A stretch of 64,000 nt of DNA from AP-15 sp963814805. GTDB lineage: Bacteria > Pseudomonadota > Alphaproteobacteria > ATCC43930 > CGMCC-115725. Shown one piece after another: positions 26,247 to 37,217 of the stretch; position 1 is the first letter of the stretch; the number at the start of each line of letters is the position of its first letter. The notes under the pieces were generated by a model. The model was not told the DNA's origin. It saw only the letters and a list, made by a program, of their open reading frames with translations, and did no database searches. The stretch lies in assembly GCA_963814805.1 (NCBI GenBank), contig CAWFER010000007.1, positions 186,001 to 250,000 on the forward strand, in the 5' to 3' direction. Made by a program: the position numbers and the translations under genes.

Positions 26247-27344
26247 TCACACATTGAACCGGAAATGCATGATGTCGCCGTCGCGGACGATGTAATCGGC
26301 GCCTTCGAGGCGCATGCGGCCGGCGTCCTTGGCGCCCTGCTCGCCGCCATGGGCGACGAAATCCTCGTAGGAAATAGTCTCGGCGCGGATGAAGCCCTTC
26401 TCGAAATCGGTATGGATGCGGCCGGCGGCTTGCGGCGCGCGGGCGCCGCGTTCGACCGTCCAGGCGCGCGCCTCCTTGGGCCCGACGGTGAGGAACGTGA
26501 TCAGATCGAGCAGCGCATAGCCCTCGCGGATCACCCGGCCGAGCCCGGCCTCGGCGAGCCCGAGCGAGGCCAGAAACTCGCTGCGCTCGTCAGCATCGGC
26601 GAATTGCGCCAATTCGGCTTCGATCGCGGCCGAGATCACCACCGAACGGGCGCCGCGGGCGGCGGCGTAGTCGGCCAGGCGCCGACTTTCGGCGTTGCCC
26701 GCGGCGGCGCTGGCCTCGTCGACATTGGCGATGTAGAGCGCGGGCTTGGCGCTCAACAAGTTCAGGGCGTCGAGGCTCTTTTGTCGGTCGGCGCCGATCG
26801 CGGCGCGGGCGGGCTCACCGGCGCGCAACGCCGCCAATACCGGCTCGATGACGCCGGCCAAGGCCTTGGCCTCGCCGTCGCCGCCGCGGGCGCGCTTGTT
26901 GACAGCCACGGCGCGGCGTTCGAGGCTTTCGAGATCAGCCAGCATCAGCTCGGTTTCGACCGTCTCAACGTCGCGGATCGGGTCGACCGAACCTTCGACA
27001 TGGACGACGTTGCCGTCGGCGAAGCAGCGCACGACATGGGCGATCGCGTCGACCTCGCGGATATGGCCGAGAAACTGGTTGCCCAGGCCCTCGCCGCCGG
27101 CGGCGCCGCGCACCAGCCCGGCGATGTCGACGAATTCGAGCTGGGTTGGGATGATCTTCGCCGATTTCGCCAGGCGCGCACAGACTGCGAGCCGCTCGTC
27201 GGGCACCGCGACGCGCCCGACATTAGGCTCGATCGTGCAGAACGGATAATTCGCCGCCTCGGCCGCTTCGGTCGCGGTCAACGCGTTGAAAAGGGTGGAC
27301 TTGCCGACATTGGGCAAGCCGACGATGCCACAGCTGAAACCCAT
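26247..27344 (-). CDS. ychF: Redox-regulated ATPase YchF
   Basis: 365-residue Obg-family P-loop protein. 'GIVGLPNVGKSTLFNALT' is the Walker A region, 'FVDIAGLVRGAAGGEGLGNQ' covers G3, and 'ANVDE' replaces the GTPase NKxD so that ATP is preferred. The C-terminal TGS-like domain ends 'RMRLEGADYIVRDGDIMHFR'. It acts at ribosomes and in stress responses. The start lies 4 bases after the pth stop, the usual pth-ychF pairing. Confidence 0.96.
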   Translation of the reverse strand: MGFSCGIVGLPNVGKSTLFNALTATEAAEAANYPFCTIEPNVGRVAVPDERLAVCARLAKSAKIIPTQLEFVDIAGLVRGAAGGEGLGNQFLGHIREVDAIAHVVRCFADGNVVHVEGSVDPIRDVETVETELMLADLESLERRAVAVNKRARGGDGEAKALAGVIEPVLAALRAGEPARAAIGADRQKSLDALNLLSAKPALYIANVDEASAAAGNAESRRLADYAAARGARSVVISAAIEAELAQFADADERSEFLASLGLAEAGLGRVIREGYALLDLITFLTVGPKEARAWTVERGARAPQAAGRIHTDFEKGFIRAETISYEDFVAHGGEQGAKDAGRMRLEGADYIVRDGDIMHFRFNV

Positions 27345-27348
27345 CGGC

Positions 27349-27960
27349 TCAGGGTCGCAGCGGCGCCGCGGCCGCGGCGTCGGGCGCCGGCGGGGCCAAG
27401 CGGCGGGCGACCTCGCTCATGAACGCCTCGGGCAAACCCGAAAGCAGCAATGGCGCGGTCTCGGCCACCGCATCGAGCAACGGCGCGACCCATTCGCCGA
27501 TCTCCTCGGCGGGAAAGTTCTGCAGCACATAGGGTTGCACCAGCTCCTTGACGCCGGGATGCCCGACCCCGATCCGCACCCGCCAGTAATCGGGACCGAT
27601 CAGCGCGTCGATCGAGCGCAGGCCGTTATGCCCGGCGCTGCCGCCGCCGCGCTTGACCCGCAGCTTCCCTGGCCGCAGGTCGATCTCGTCATGGATCACG
27701 ACGATGTCCGCGGGCGCGATCTTGTAAAAGCTCATCGCAGCGAGCACCGCTTCGCCCGAGTCGTTCATAAAGGTCTGCGGCTTCAGCAGCAGCCGGCGCT
27801 CGGCGCCGATCGCGCCCTCGGCGATCTCGCCCTTGAAGCGGCTGCGAAACGGGCCGACCGTCCAGCGGCGGGCGATCGCATCGACCGTGAGGAAGCCGAT
27901 ATTGTGGCGGTTGCGGGCGTATCGCGAGCCCGGGTTGCCGAGGCCGACAACAAGACGCAT
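27349..27960 (-). CDS. pth: Peptidyl-tRNA hydrolase
   Basis: 203 residues. Releases tRNA from prematurely dissociated peptidyl-tRNA. 'VGLGNPGSRYARNRHNIGF' holds the conserved Asn and catalytic His, 'KPQTFMNDSGEAV' and 'IVIHDEIDLRPGKLRVKRGG' the remaining active-site residues. The C-terminal tail is Ala/Pro-rich and longer than in E. coli, as in many relatives. It is downstream of rplY by 39 bases; the order rplY-pth-ychF is the classic translation-linked cluster. Confidence 0.96.
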   Translation of the reverse strand: MRLVVGLGNPGSRYARNRHNIGFLTVDAIARRWTVGPFRSRFKGEIAEGAIGAERRLLLKPQTFMNDSGEAVLAAMSFYKIAPADIVVIHDEIDLRPGKLRVKRGGGSAGHNGLRSIDALIGPDYWRVRIGVGHPGVKELVQPYVLQNFPAEEIGEWVAPLLDAVAETAPLLLSGLPEAFMSEVARRLAPPAPDAAAAAPLRP

Positions 27961-27999
27961 CGTCGCGTCGCCTGCGCCGCCGCAATCCCGCCGCCGGTC

Positions 28000-28632
28000 T
28001 CAGGGGGCGGCCGGCTGCTCGGCGGCGGGCGGCGCCGCGGCGGCGGTGGCCGCCTCCTCGCGCACCGCCTGCGAGGGCGCCACGCTGGCGATCGTGAAAT
28101 CTCGCCCGGCGATCGTCGTGCGGCAGCCTTCGGGGATCGCCACCGCGCTAATATGGACGCTGTCGCCGATGTCGAGCCCTTCGAGGCTGACGGTCAGATG
28201 GTCGGGGATGTTGTCGACGGGACAGACCAGCTCGACGCCGTGACGGACGATGTTGAGGATGCCGCCGCGGCGCACGCCGACCGACAGCTCGTGATTGGTA
28301 AAGACGACCGGCACCGTCACCGTGACCCGGGTATCGGCGCCGACCCGCATGAAATCGACATGCAACGGCGCGTCGGTCGCCGGGTGATACTGCACCTCGC
28401 GCGGCAGGGTGCGCTGCACCGCGCCGCCGATCGAAAGATCGACCAGCATCGCCAAAAAGCCGCGCTTGGCCAGCGCCCGCGACAATTCGCGCGGATCGAG
28501 GCTGATCGGCGTCGGCTCCTGGCCGCCGCCATAGACGATGCCGGGGATGCGCCCCGCCCGCCGCGTCGCCCGGGCGGCGCCCTTACCGGCGCGGTCGCGC
28601 CGCTCGGCGCTCAGCGGAATGATCTCGGGCAT
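28000..28632 (-). CDS. rplY: 50S ribosomal protein L25/general stress protein Ctc
   Basis: 210 residues, the long Ctc form. N-terminal L25 domain: 'RDRAGKGAARATRRAGRIPG' then 'IVYGGGQEPTPISLD'. The C-terminal TL5-like beta domain ends before an Ala-rich tail. It binds 5S rRNA. Its start is 139 bases downstream of the prs stop, enough for its own leader. Confidence 0.95.
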   Translation of the reverse strand: MPEIIPLSAERRDRAGKGAARATRRAGRIPGIVYGGGQEPTPISLDPRELSRALAKRGFLAMLVDLSIGGAVQRTLPREVQYHPATDAPLHVDFMRVGADTRVTVTVPVVFTNHELSVGVRRGGILNIVRHGVELVCPVDNIPDHLTVSLEGLDIGDSVHISAVAIPEGCRTTIAGRDFTIASVAPSQAVREEAATAAAAPPAAEQPAAP

Positions 28633-28771
28633 CGACTACAGCTCCTCTCGAGGCAGAATGATTTCGGGCCGTTATAGCCCAACCGATGATGATTTGGCGC
28701 TCTATCAGCCGCCGGTCCGTCGCTAACGCCAGGCCCCTCGCCCGCGCCGTTGCGGCGACAGAGCGCCGGGC

Positions 28772-29704
28772 TCAATCGAACAGGCTCGAAACCGAGCGCT
28801 CTTCGCTGATCCGGCGGATCGCCTCGGCGATCAGCGGGGCGATCGATATCTGGCGGATGTTGGGGGCCTGCTGCACCGCTTCGGTGGCGACGATGCTGTC
28901 GGTCATGATCAACATCTCGATCGGCGAGCCGGCGACCCGCGCCACCGCGCCACCCGACAGCACCCCGTGGGTGACATAGGAAAACACCGCCAAGGCCCCG
29001 GCTTCGATCAAGGCGGCGGCGGCGTTGCACAAGGTGCCGGCGGTGTCGATCATGTCGTCAACCAGGATGCAGCGACGCCCGGAGACATCGCCGATGATGT
29101 TCATGACCTCGGACACACCCGCCCGTTCGCGCCGCTTGTCGACGATCGCGAGGTCGGTGTCGAGCCGGCGGGCGATCTGCCGGGCGCGAAAGACGCCGCC
29201 TACATCCGGGGATACGATGATCAGGTCGCGGCGGGCGTGATGATCGAGGATGTCCTTCACCAGAACCGGCTCGGCGTACAAATTGTCGGTCGGGATGTCG
29301 AAGAAACCCTGGATCTGGCCGGCGTGGAGGTCGAGGGTCAGCACCCGATCGGCGCCGGCGGCGGTGATCATATTGGCGACGAGCTTGGCCGAAATCGGAG
29401 TGCGCGGCCCGGATTTGCGGTCCTGCCGGGCATAGCCGTAATAGGGGATCACTGCCGTCACCCGGCGCGCCGAGCCGCGCTTCAAGGCGTCGAGGCAGAC
29501 CAGCAGCTCCATCAGGTGGTCGTTGGCCGGATACGAGGTCGACTGGATCACGAAGACGTCCTCACCGCGAACGTTTTCGTGGATCTCGACAAACACCTCC
29601 ATGTCGGAAAACCGGCGCACGCTGGCTTTGGTCAGCGGCAGGTCGAGATAGGCCGCGATCGCCTCGGCGAGCGGCCGATTGCTGTTGCAGGCGAGGATTT
29701 TCAT
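28772..29704 (-). CDS. prs: Ribose-phosphate pyrophosphokinase
   Basis: 310 residues. Makes PRPP from ribose 5-phosphate and ATP. Family motifs are 'ACNSNRPLAEAIAAYLDLPL', 'FVIQSTSYPANDHLMELLVC', 'GYARQDRKSGPRTPISAKLV' and the PRPP loop 'CILVDDMIDTAGTLCNAAAA'. The length and both ends are normal. Upstream of the L25 gene, as in many Proteobacteria. Confidence 0.97.
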   Translation of the reverse strand: MKILACNSNRPLAEAIAAYLDLPLTKASVRRFSDMEVFVEIHENVRGEDVFVIQSTSYPANDHLMELLVCLDALKRGSARRVTAVIPYYGYARQDRKSGPRTPISAKLVANMITAAGADRVLTLDLHAGQIQGFFDIPTDNLYAEPVLVKDILDHHARRDLIIVSPDVGGVFRARQIARRLDTDLAIVDKRRERAGVSEVMNIIGDVSGRRCILVDDMIDTAGTLCNAAAALIEAGALAVFSYVTHGVLSGGAVARVAGSPIEMLIMTDSIVATEAVQQAPNIRQISIAPLIAEAIRRISEERSVSSLFD

Positions 29705-29837
29705 CAGGCGGCAGCCAGCACCGACGCCGGCGGGCCCAGCCCCGCGGCTTCACATTGCGGTAATGTAACGACCCGCGTTCCCTCTGGCAACCGTACGGCC
29801 GAGATCCTCCGGGCGAACGGTTGGCCAAGAGCCGAAT

Positions 29838-30752
29838 TCACGAGCTGCCGCCCGATTGCCGCGCGCCGCGGGCGATGATCTCCATGATCCCGCCCTGCGC
29901 CGCGGCCGCGACGGTGTAGGCGACATCGCCCCACGAGCCGTCGAGCAACCCGGCCGGGACATCGTTTTCCTGGGCGACGGTGCCGATCTCGCTGCCGTCC
30001 TTGCGGCGCACATGCCAGACGATCTTGACGTGCTGCTTGCCTGCGTCGGGCTTGCCGACGACGACATCGGCGTCGAGCACGAGATCGGCCTTGGCCGGCG
30101 GACCGGAGACGATCGCCACATCCTGCTGCTTCAGCAGCATGCCGATAGCGCCGACCAGCGCCTTTCCGCCGTCGCCGGGGGCGCCCGAGACCCCGCTGAT
30201 CAAGAGGCGGGTGCGCCCCTGATCGGCCGCCGCCGCTACGACCGGGGCCTTGGTCAGCAGCATCGCGGCGATCTGCTCGGCGCTGGCGGCGGCGAGGCGG
30301 GAGACGGCGTCGTCCTGCCCCTGCCGCCAATCGCCGGCGGCGGCTTCGACCCGCTCCGCCCGCTCGCCGACCAACCTGCCGGAAGGATCGCGCAATTCCC
30401 ACAAGGCCACCACCGCGGCCTTGCCGCCGGCGGGCGGCATCCCTTCGATCCTGCCGTCGAGCTGATAGCTGGCGATGCTGGCGGTGCGGTCGCTGGCGAT
30501 GATGTCGCGTTTGAGCAGCGCCTTGGCCATCGCCGGCGCGAGCTTTAGGGCGGTCGCCCGCGGGCCGCCCTTGAGCGGGGCGATCGTGACGCTGGCGTTG
30601 TCGCGCAGGGTCAGCATCGGCGAGCCGGGCCGTGGCACGTCATTGGCGAAGGGATGCGGCAGCGGCTGGCAGGCCGCCAGCAACAGCGACAGCAACAGCA
30701 GCCCGCGGCTCGCTCGCAGCAGGGGCCGAAAGTCGCGGCGCCCTTTCATCAT
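29838..30752 (-). CDS. Putative lipoprotein, unknown function
   Basis: About 304 residues. The leader 'GLLLLSLLLAACQPLP' has a clear lipobox (LAAC). The mature part shows two repeated-looking halves of a beta/alpha domain ('VTIAPLKGGPRATALKLAPA', later 'ADLVLDADVVVGKPDAGKQH') and 'VVALWELRDPSGRLVGERAE', a pattern seen in uncharacterised alphaproteobacterial envelope proteins. ATG 30752 overlaps the pgeF stop, so it is fourth in the coupled run lgt, MidA-like, pgeF, lipoprotein. The role is unknown; an outer-membrane location is likely. Confidence 0.75.
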   Translation of the reverse strand: MMKGRRDFRPLLRASRGLLLLSLLLAACQPLPHPFANDVPRPGSPMLTLRDNASVTIAPLKGGPRATALKLAPAMAKALLKRDIIASDRTASIASYQLDGRIEGMPPAGGKAAVVALWELRDPSGRLVGERAERVEAAAGDWRQGQDDAVSRLAAASAEQIAAMLLTKAPVVAAAADQGRTRLLISGVSGAPGDGGKALVGAIGMLLKQQDVAIVSGPPAKADLVLDADVVVGKPDAGKQHVKIVWHVRRKDGSEIGTVAQENDVPAGLLDGSWGDVAYTVAAAAQGGIMEIIARGARQSGGSS

Positions 30753-31516
30753 TCGATGAGTACGATCGCGGACAGTTCGCGGCCGTAGGCCGTCTCGCCG
30801 CGCAGGCGGCCCCGGCGATAGCTGAAAAACCGCTCCTCCTCGGCGACCGTGTCGTGCGGCGCCCGCTGCGCCAACTTTACCCCGGCGCGGCCGAGGCGCC
30901 GCTCGACATAGCGGGCGAGGTCGAACAGCAGATGGCCGGGGCGCGGCGCCAGCGCAAAAAGCGACTCGGCGCCAGGATCCTCGGCCAGGATTGGCGCCGG
31001 AAATTCGGGGCCGACCTCGTAGGACGCCGGACCGATGCAAGGGCCGATCCCGGCCCGGATATGCCGCGGCTCGGCGCCGAGCGCCACCATCCGGGCGACC
31101 GTCGCCTCGATCACGCCGACAAACGCCCCGCGCCAGCCGGCATGCGCGGCGCCGATCACGCGCGCGACCGGATCGCAGAAGAGGACCGGGGCGCAATCGG
31201 CCGCCAGCACGCCCAGCGCCACGCCCGGGACGCGGCTCGCCATGCCGTCGGCCGACGGCGCGTCCACGCGGCGCCACGGGCGATCGACGGCGACCGCCAC
31301 GGCGCTGTGAACCTGCCGGCAGGTAACCAGCCGCTCGGCCGGCAGATCGAGCCGCGCCATCGCGAGCGTCCGGTTGCGCACGACATTCTCGGACGGGTCG
31401 CCGGCGCCGAAACCGCAGTTGAGCGATGCGAACAGCCCGCCGCTGACCCCGCCCCGGCGGGTGAAAAAAGCGTGCCGAACCGCGCCCTCCTGATTGAGCA
31501 GATCGAGAGTGATCAC
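30749..31516 (-). CDS. pgeF: Peptidoglycan editing factor / YfiH laccase-domain protein
   Basis: 255 residues of the Cu-oxidase_4 (YfiH) family. Metal-site motifs are 'CRQVHSAVAVAVDRPW', 'LGVLAADCAPVLFCDP' and 'GAAHAGWRGAFVGVIEATV'. The E. coli homologue removes misincorporated L-Ser from peptidoglycan precursors; other members have polyphenol oxidase or purine nucleoside phosphorylase activity. Starts with GTG overlapping the preceding TGA. Confidence 0.93.
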   Translation of the reverse strand: MITLDLLNQEGAVRHAFFTRRGGVSGGLFASLNCGFGAGDPSENVVRNRTLAMARLDLPAERLVTCRQVHSAVAVAVDRPWRRVDAPSADGMASRVPGVALGVLAADCAPVLFCDPVARVIGAAHAGWRGAFVGVIEATVARMVALGAEPRHIRAGIGPCIGPASYEVGPEFPAPILAEDPGAESLFALAPRPGHLLFDLARYVERRLGRAGVKLAQRAPHDTVAEEERFFSYRRGRLRGETAYGRELSAIVLIE

Positions 31517-32619
31517 CGCCGCGCTCCGGCAAGTTCGAAACCGAACGGGGTGGGCAGCCGCGGCGAGACCAGGGCCACGGCCTTGAACAAATCGCCCATT
31601 TGGGCCGGGTCGAGCAAGCGTTCGACGCCGCTTTCGAGCCGCCGGCGCTGCGCCGGGGTGGCCCGCCCGGACAAGGCCGCCAGCCGCGCCGAAATGCCCA
31701 ACGCGGTGAGCAACCGGCGTTGCGGCACCGGTCCGTAAGCCTCGCTCCCGGCGGCGCGAACGGCCTCGGCAAAGGCCGCGAAATCGACGTGGGCGCTCAG
31801 GTCGGCGCCGCCCGCAGAGGCCAGCGGGTCGGCCGGTTGGTGGTGCGAGACGGCCCGCAGGCTCGCCCCCAGCCGGCTCGGCGAATGGCCGTAATCGATC
31901 AGCAACGCCGCCCCCGGATCGCGCCTAAGGCGGCCGCCGAGAGCCGCGCCAAGCGCCAGCGCGGAGGGGCACAGCTCGAAGACGGCACCGGGCTCGGCCG
32001 AATCGCGCAAAGCCTGCGGCACCAGCAGCGACCAGGCCGGGTTTTCCGCCCCGTCCGCGAAGACCAGCCGCTGGGCGCCGTCGAGCGCCACCCGGCGCTC
32101 CGCCCAATGCGAATGTCCGCGCACCAGCTGGCGGATCGGCAGCGCGTCGAGAAATTCGTTGCCGACGATCAAGGCCGGACCGGCCGGCAATTCGTCGGTC
32201 CGGTTGAGCCAGATCGGTTCGGCAAAGGCCAGCCGGCGCCGCTGCTCTTCGCGCATTACCGGGCTCGATTCGACCAGATAGAGGCGGATCGCGCGGCGAA
32301 ATTCCGGCAGGGCTTCAGCTGCGCGCAACAGATCGCCGGCGAGGATCCCGCTTCCCGGCCCGAGCTCGACCACGATCACCGGGTTGGGCCGGCCGATCTC
32401 TTCCCAGACGAGTGCGCACCACAACCCGATCAGCTCGCCGAAGAGCTGGCTGATCTCGGGCGCGGTGACGAAATCGCCGGCGCCGCCCAGCGGCCGGCGG
32501 GTCGCGTAATAGCCGAATTCAGGATCGTGCAGTGCGATCGCCATGTAGGCCGCCAAGGACATCGGCCCCTCGGCGCGGATGCGGCGGGCAATCTTGGCGG
32601 CGAGCGCGTCGCCGGTCAC
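31513..32619 (-). CDS. SAM-dependent methyltransferase, MidA/NDUFAF7-like
   Basis: About 368 residues of the COG1565 family, related to mitochondrial NDUFAF7, which methylates an arginine of complex I subunit NDUFS2. Motifs: 'HDPEFGYYATRRPLGGAGDF' then VTAPEISQLFGE, the SAM site 'VVELGPGSGILAGDLLRA', and 'LIVGNEFLDALPI'. GTG 32619 overlaps the lgt stop (GTGA). A role in respiratory complex I assembly is inferred from the eukaryotic relatives. Confidence 0.9.
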   Translation of the reverse strand: MTGDALAAKIARRIRAEGPMSLAAYMAIALHDPEFGYYATRRPLGGAGDFVTAPEISQLFGELIGLWCALVWEEIGRPNPVIVVELGPGSGILAGDLLRAAEALPEFRRAIRLYLVESSPVMREEQRRRLAFAEPIWLNRTDELPAGPALIVGNEFLDALPIRQLVRGHSHWAERRVALDGAQRLVFADGAENPAWSLLVPQALRDSAEPGAVFELCPSALALGAALGGRLRRDPGAALLIDYGHSPSRLGASLRAVSHHQPADPLASAGGADLSAHVDFAAFAEAVRAAGSEAYGPVPQRRLLTALGISARLAALSGRATPAQRRRLESGVERLLDPAQMGDLFKAVALVSPRLPTPFGFELAGARR

Positions 32620-33434
32620 GGCGCGGTCGGCAGCGGCCGGCGGCGGGCCCACAGGATGACGATGACGCCGGCGATCAGCACCGGGATCGACAACAGCTGG
32701 CCCTCGGTCGTGCCGAGCCACAGATAGCCGATCTGCGGATCGGGCTGGCGGAAGCACTCGCCGGTGATCCGGGCCACGGCATAGCCCGCCAGGAACAACC
32801 CGGTCTCGATTCCGGGACGCCGCCGGGCGCCGCGCCGCTCGGCGACGAACAGCACGACGAACAAGACGATCCCTTCCAGGCTCGCCTCGATCAGCTGGCT
32901 CGGGTAACGCGGCACCGGGCCGCCATTGGGAAAGATCATTGCCCAGGGCACGTTGCTCGGCCGGCCGAACAGCTCGCCATTGATGAAATTGGCGATGCGG
33001 CCAAAGAACAGACCGATCGGGATCGCCTCGGTAATGATGTCGGAAAAGGCGAACACCCCGGTCCTGCGCTGACGGGCGAAGAGGATGATCGCGAGGGTCA
33101 CGCCGAGGGCGCCGCCGTGGAACGACATCCCGCCATGCCACACCTCGAACGCCTGCAGCGGATGGGCCGCATAATAGGGCGCGTTGTAGAAGAGGACATA
33201 GCCGATCCGCCCGCCGAGGACGACCCCGATCGTCGCCCAAACCAGGAAATCGTCGATGTCCTGGCGACGCACCAGACGCGGCGGGCGATCGGCGAGGGCC
33301 AGGCAATAGCGCCAGCCGATCAAGAGCCCGACGATATAGGCGAGTGCGTACCAGCGGATCGCAATTGCAAACGGGCCGATCGCATAGGGGCCGAGCGCAA
33401 TCGGATTGATCGCCGGATACGGGATCACAAACAA
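32616..33434 (-). CDS. lgt: Prolipoprotein diacylglyceryl transferase
   Basis: Integral membrane enzyme that adds diacylglycerol to the lipobox cysteine. The signature 'GRIANFINGELFGRPSNVPW' is intact, and 'HGGALGVTLAIILFARQRR' carries the conserved His region. Several hydrophobic helices are visible. No ATG occurs at the expected position: TTG 33434 or GTG 33428 begins 'FVIPYPAINPIALGPYAIGP', which matches the family N-terminus. It heads the lgt, MidA-like, pgeF, lipoprotein chain. Confidence 0.94.
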   Translation of the reverse strand: MFVIPYPAINPIALGPYAIGPFAIAIRWYALAYIVGLLIGWRYCLALADRPPRLVRRQDIDDFLVWATIGVVLGGRIGYVLFYNAPYYAAHPLQAFEVWHGGMSFHGGALGVTLAIILFARQRRTGVFAFSDIITEAIPIGLFFGRIANFINGELFGRPSNVPWAMIFPNGGPVPRYPSQLIEASLEGIVLFVVLFVAERRGARRRPGIETGLFLAGYAVARITGECFRQPDPQIGYLWLGTTEGQLLSIPVLIAGVIVILWARRRPLPTAP

Positions 33435-33481
33435 GGGCGTTGGCCTATCATCGCGGGCGGCGCTTGGACGACGGCAGCGGT

Positions 33482-34351
33482 TCAGCCCTGGGAAAACAGC
33501 AAAATCGCACCATTCGCCTCGCGCATCGGCACGGCGAGGCTGCCGTCGGGCGTCTCGTCGAACGCAACCTGTTGACCGCTCAGCCAATCGATCGCGCCTT
33601 GCAGCCGTTCGACGCCGAGCTCGAGCGCCACGATGCCGGGCGGCAAAAACGTCGGATCGAGCGCCAACGCCGGGTGCATCGTGCGAAAATCGTCGGGCGT
33701 GCTGAACACCAGGCGCTGCCGCCCGACCTGGATTGCAGCGACGGCGTCGGTGGTGGTCACCTGGACGATCCCGAACAGCCGGTCATAGGCCGCCAACAGC
33801 GGCGCCGTGTGTTCGACCAGCACATGCACCGCCTTCAGCCCAGTGGCGCCGTTCGGGTGGGAGAGCCATTCCGGCCGCCGCATCAGATCGGGCGTCAGAT
33901 GGCTGCACAAAAAGCTGTCGAGCCCGGGAGTCTCGTCCGCCGGCAGCGACACCAAGCTGAAGCGCGGCGTGACGGTTCCCTCGGGCAGCTCGATCCGACG
34001 GGCGAGCGGGTGCGGCTCGGACGGGTGCAGCTGCCGGCGCCGCAGCGCCGCACGCGCCTCCTCGGCGCTCCCGGCCGGGGCGAAGGCCAGCCCCATCGGC
34101 CCTTCGCGCCGCGCCAGAAACGCCTGGATCCGTTCGACCGGATCGGCCGGATCGCCCGCATCTGCCGAATCGACCCGGCCGAGCAGCTCGATGTAGTCGG
34201 CGGGAAACATGACGCAGTAATTGCCGGTGCCCTGCCCGATGTGGCGGCCGCGCGGGGATAGGGTGAAGCCGAGCCGGCGCCATGCCGTCCGGGCGCCTTC
34301 GAGCTCGCGGACCGCAACGATGACATGGTCGATCCCGGCTATCGCGTCCAT
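33482..34351 (-). CDS. VOC family (glyoxalase-like) protein
   Basis: 289 residues with two vicinal-oxygen-chelate-like halves: 'IDHVIVAVRELEGARTAWRR' at the start and 'AVHVLVEHTAPLLAAYDRLF' at about residue 175. This matches the Glyoxalase_3 / COG0346 group, whose members act on varied small molecules. The metal-binding His of the first half is present in IDHV. I cannot assign a substrate. It is between lgt and mtnA on the same strand. Confidence 0.8.
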   Translation of the reverse strand: MDAIAGIDHVIVAVRELEGARTAWRRLGFTLSPRGRHIGQGTGNYCVMFPADYIELLGRVDSADAGDPADPVERIQAFLARREGPMGLAFAPAGSAEEARAALRRRQLHPSEPHPLARRIELPEGTVTPRFSLVSLPADETPGLDSFLCSHLTPDLMRRPEWLSHPNGATGLKAVHVLVEHTAPLLAAYDRLFGIVQVTTTDAVAAIQVGRQRLVFSTPDDFRTMHPALALDPTFLPPGIVALELGVERLQGAIDWLSGQQVAFDETPDGSLAVPMREANGAILLFSQG

Positions 34352-34420
34352 CGGGCAGGCCCCTCTCCGCCAGCAGCTCTCCCGCTCCCCGCCCGCCGGG
34401 GAAAGCGTTGGGGCGAGGGG
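34352..34420. repeat. GC-rich palindromic intergenic element
   Basis: Between mtnA and the VOC gene. The arms CCCCTCTCCGCC and GGCGAGGGGC can pair across an inner palindrome built of CCCCGCCCGCCGGGG. A related element is at 57706-57785. Such elements are common between genes of Proteobacteria and may stabilise mRNA or end transcription; this one lacks a T-run. Confidence 0.5.
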
Positions 34421-36432
<2,012 letters not shown>

Positions 36433-36439
36433 CGCCGGC

Positions 36440-37216
36440 TCAGTGGACCACCGACCAGATCTTGCGCTTGGCCGCGTAAAACACCCCGACGGCAACGATT
36501 AGAAACAGCAGCACCTTGACCCCGATGCGGTGACGGGTGTCGAGGTTGGGCTCCGACGCCCAGTTAAGGAAGCTCGCGACATCGTGCGCCATCTGCGGCA
36601 CCGTCGCCTTGGTGCCGTCGGCATAGGTAACCGCGCCTGGGCTCAACGGCGGCGGCATCGCGATCAGGTGCCCCGGGAAATATTCGTTGTAATATTTCCC
36701 CGGCGGAACGTGAAACCCGGCCGGCGCCGGCTTGAACCCGTTCAGGATCGCGTAGACATAGTCGGGACCGCCCTCGCGCGCCTTGACGATCATCGACAGA
36801 TCGGGCGGCAGCGCCCCGCCCTCGGCCGCCCGCGCCGCCTCATCGTTCGGAAACGGGCCGGGGATCGGGTCGGAAGGCTGGCCCGGACGCTGAAACATCT
36901 GGCCCTGGCTGTTCGGCCCGGCGGTCACCTGGTCGGTGGCGGCGATGGCCTTGATCTCGGCCGGCGTATAGCCCAACGCGGCAAGGTCGTCGAAATGCAG
37001 ATGGGTGACCGGATGGCAGGCCGAGCAGACCTGCTTGTAGACCTGAAAGCCGCGCTGCAAGGCCGCCTGATTGTAAGTGCCGAAGACCCCGTCGAACGAC
37101 CATTGCTGGTGCGGCAAAGGCGGGGTGTCGTCGGCGGCGCGGGCCGGGGCGAACACTGCGAGCGCCAAGAGTAGCGCCGCCGCGCCAATCGATGGCGAGA
37201 ATCGATAAGTCGCCAT
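36440..37216 (-). CDS. petC: Cytochrome c1
   Basis: 258 residues. Electron-carrying subunit of the bc1 complex. Signal peptide ('GAAALLLALAVFAPARA'), haem motif 'VCSACHPVTHLHFDDLAALG', an axial-ligand region around 'GHLIAMPPPLSPGAVTYADG' and a C-terminal anchor ('VKVLLFLIVAVGVFYAAKRK'). Starts one base after the petB stop, so it is in the same operon. Confidence 0.95.
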   Translation of the reverse strand: MATYRFSPSIGAAALLLALAVFAPARAADDTPPLPHQQWSFDGVFGTYNQAALQRGFQVYKQVCSACHPVTHLHFDDLAALGYTPAEIKAIAATDQVTAGPNSQGQMFQRPGQPSDPIPGPFPNDEAARAAEGGALPPDLSMIVKAREGGPDYVYAILNGFKPAPAGFHVPPGKYYNEYFPGHLIAMPPPLSPGAVTYADGTKATVPQMAHDVASFLNWASEPNLDTRHRIGVKVLLFLIVAVGVFYAAKRKIWSVVH

Positions 37217-37217
37217 G

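Noticed and set aside
29838..31772. 644-codon frame covering the lipoprotein and pgeF
   Set aside because: Only its last part is a real gene (from ATG 30752); the first half is antiphase to pgeF and the methyltransferase.
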